Assembly (NCBI RefSeq): GCF_026802175.1
Contig: NZ_CP113797.1
Coordinates: 248,001 to 312,000 of the forward strand
Origin: Thermocoleostomius sinensis A174
GTDB taxonomy: Bacteria; Cyanobacteriota; Cyanobacteriia; Elainellales; Elainellaceae
Direction: 5' to 3'
Length of the DNA: 64,000 nucleotides
Of the stretch, positions 63,533 to 64,000 are shown piece by piece (the stretch's first letter is position 1; every line of letters begins with the position of its first letter). Under the pieces are notes generated by a model that did not search any database, was not told the origin of the DNA, and saw only the letters and a program-made list of their open reading frames with translations. The position numbers and the translations under genes were made by a program.

Positions 63533-64000
63533 TTAGCTATACAGAGAACGAAGCTGAATAGAATAGTAAAAAATCATTAGTCTTGCTTCAATCTGTTCTA
63601 GAAAAGGCAGGGTCATCAGATACTTGCTCATCATGGTCTCGCAATCAGCGTCAGCGCTATCAAGCTTGAGATGCCGACTGTTCAAGTAGGCACCATAGCC
63701 CTTGGTGATTAGCTTTTTACTCAGCTTTTTAAACGCTGGAAAATTGATTTTCATCCAATAGCCAGCCGTCATATAGATTTCTGCATAAATCCTACGCCTT
63801 CTCGCCAATGTGAGTGATTTGTGTTTCATGTGTACTCTATAAATACCCAGTTTTTGCTCCGTTTTATAGCCCGTTGCCAGCCCGACTGCAATAGAAGTGA
63901 CATAGAGATCAGTGAGGGCCATCCCTGTGAATCCTTTAATTTCCGGCAATGGAAATAGCTGCTCTAGAAGCGATCGCGAAAAGCAAAGATTAGAACTAGA
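63533..64000 (-). CDS. Probable GT2-family glycosyltransferase, 3' part only
   Basis: The frame runs off the right edge without a start: its first residues in the window (SSSNLCFSRSLLEQLFPLPE) and LGIYRVHMKHKSLTLARRRR match the C-terminal part of family 2 glycosyltransferases, where a loop selecting the acceptor is followed by GIYR-H. The remaining about 110 residues are helical and less conserved. The catalytic DxD part lies outside. The region is more AT-rich than its neighbours. Identification rests on these two motifs only. Confidence 0.55.
   Translation of the reverse strand, partial: SSSNLCFSRSLLEQLFPLPEIKGFTGMALTDLYVTSIAVGLATGYKTEQKLGIYRVHMKHKSLTLARRRRIYAEIYMTAGYWMKINFPAFKKLSKKLITKGYGAYLNSRHLKLDSADADCETMMSKYLMTLPFLEQIEARLMIFYYSIQLRSLYS

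Noticed and set aside
63351-63536. Rightward ORF over the palindromic element
   Set aside because: Most of it is translation of the repeat.

Overview
The window is chromosomal DNA from a cyanobacterium. The octamer GCGATCGC (HIP1) and its core GATCG recur throughout, and several genes are cyanobacterial hallmarks: the Rubisco assembly chaperone Raf1, the NdbB-type NADH dehydrogenase/demethylphylloquinone reductase, a CmpR/RbcR-class LysR regulator, HemL of the C5 pathway, DICT-domain signalling proteins and many small proteins that look cyanobacteria-specific. An Anabaena-sensory-rhodopsin-type opsin suggests a filamentous relative of Nostoc, Calothrix or Leptolyngbya, but this is inference. 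I see no phage, transposase, CRISPR array, rRNA or tRNA.

Layout. 1-9.3 kb: 3' end of clpP, a conserved hypothetical gene, terC, ndk, small hypotheticals, a CmpR-like regulator facing a decayed LuxR-type remnant, a HEAT-repeat protein, a DICT-GAF histidine kinase and a pentapeptide-repeat protein. 9.4-19.6 kb: TrkA/KtrA-type NAD-binding protein, HAD hydrolase, NdbB, an ABC1 kinase, RecN, Raf1 and a lipase-like RTX protein. 19.8-30.9 kb: a Rad50/SbcC-like ATPase without a zinc hook, a 1313-residue polytopic membrane protein, a GAF-GGDEF protein, a 1-Cys peroxiredoxin and an EamA transporter. 31-42.4 kb: small membrane and cupin proteins, amt with a perfect NtcA box upstream, an SGNH hydrolase, RNase PH, a CobA-like protein lacking its P-loop, dCTP deaminase, a GT2 glycosyltransferase and a uraH-uraD pair for ureide formation. 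42.4-50.6 kb: a peptidoglycan-binding/cadherin-like membrane protein, a two-component system, an alpha/beta-hydrolase-fold protein lacking its nucleophile, a stand-alone SagB-type oxidoreductase and a small secreted protein. 50.9-57.5 kb: the sensory rhodopsin, 54 bp later a trehalose-synthase-like GH13 enzyme, then (past a convergent mgtE) a glycogen-debranching-like enzyme. 57.6-64 kb: hemL, a canonical SbcC with zinc hook, a hypothetical gene, a palindromic repeat and the 3' part of a probable glycosyltransferase.

Two things stand out. First, the rhodopsin keeps the diagnostic residues of Anabaena sensory rhodopsin (D75, P206, K210, D217, H219; position 86 is Ala), yet no ASRT transducer follows it. 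An alpha-glucan enzyme occupies that place, which suggests a light input to storage-carbohydrate metabolism. Second, about twenty unrelated short sequences (7-15 bp, most often 9-14) appear as adjacent tandem copies, usually exactly two, across gene boundaries and also in frame inside two genes. They look like a mutational signature of this genome rather than a repeat family.

Start codons are unusually mixed: hemL and cmpR are best read from TTG codons with good Shine-Dalgarno sequences, and several others use GTG.
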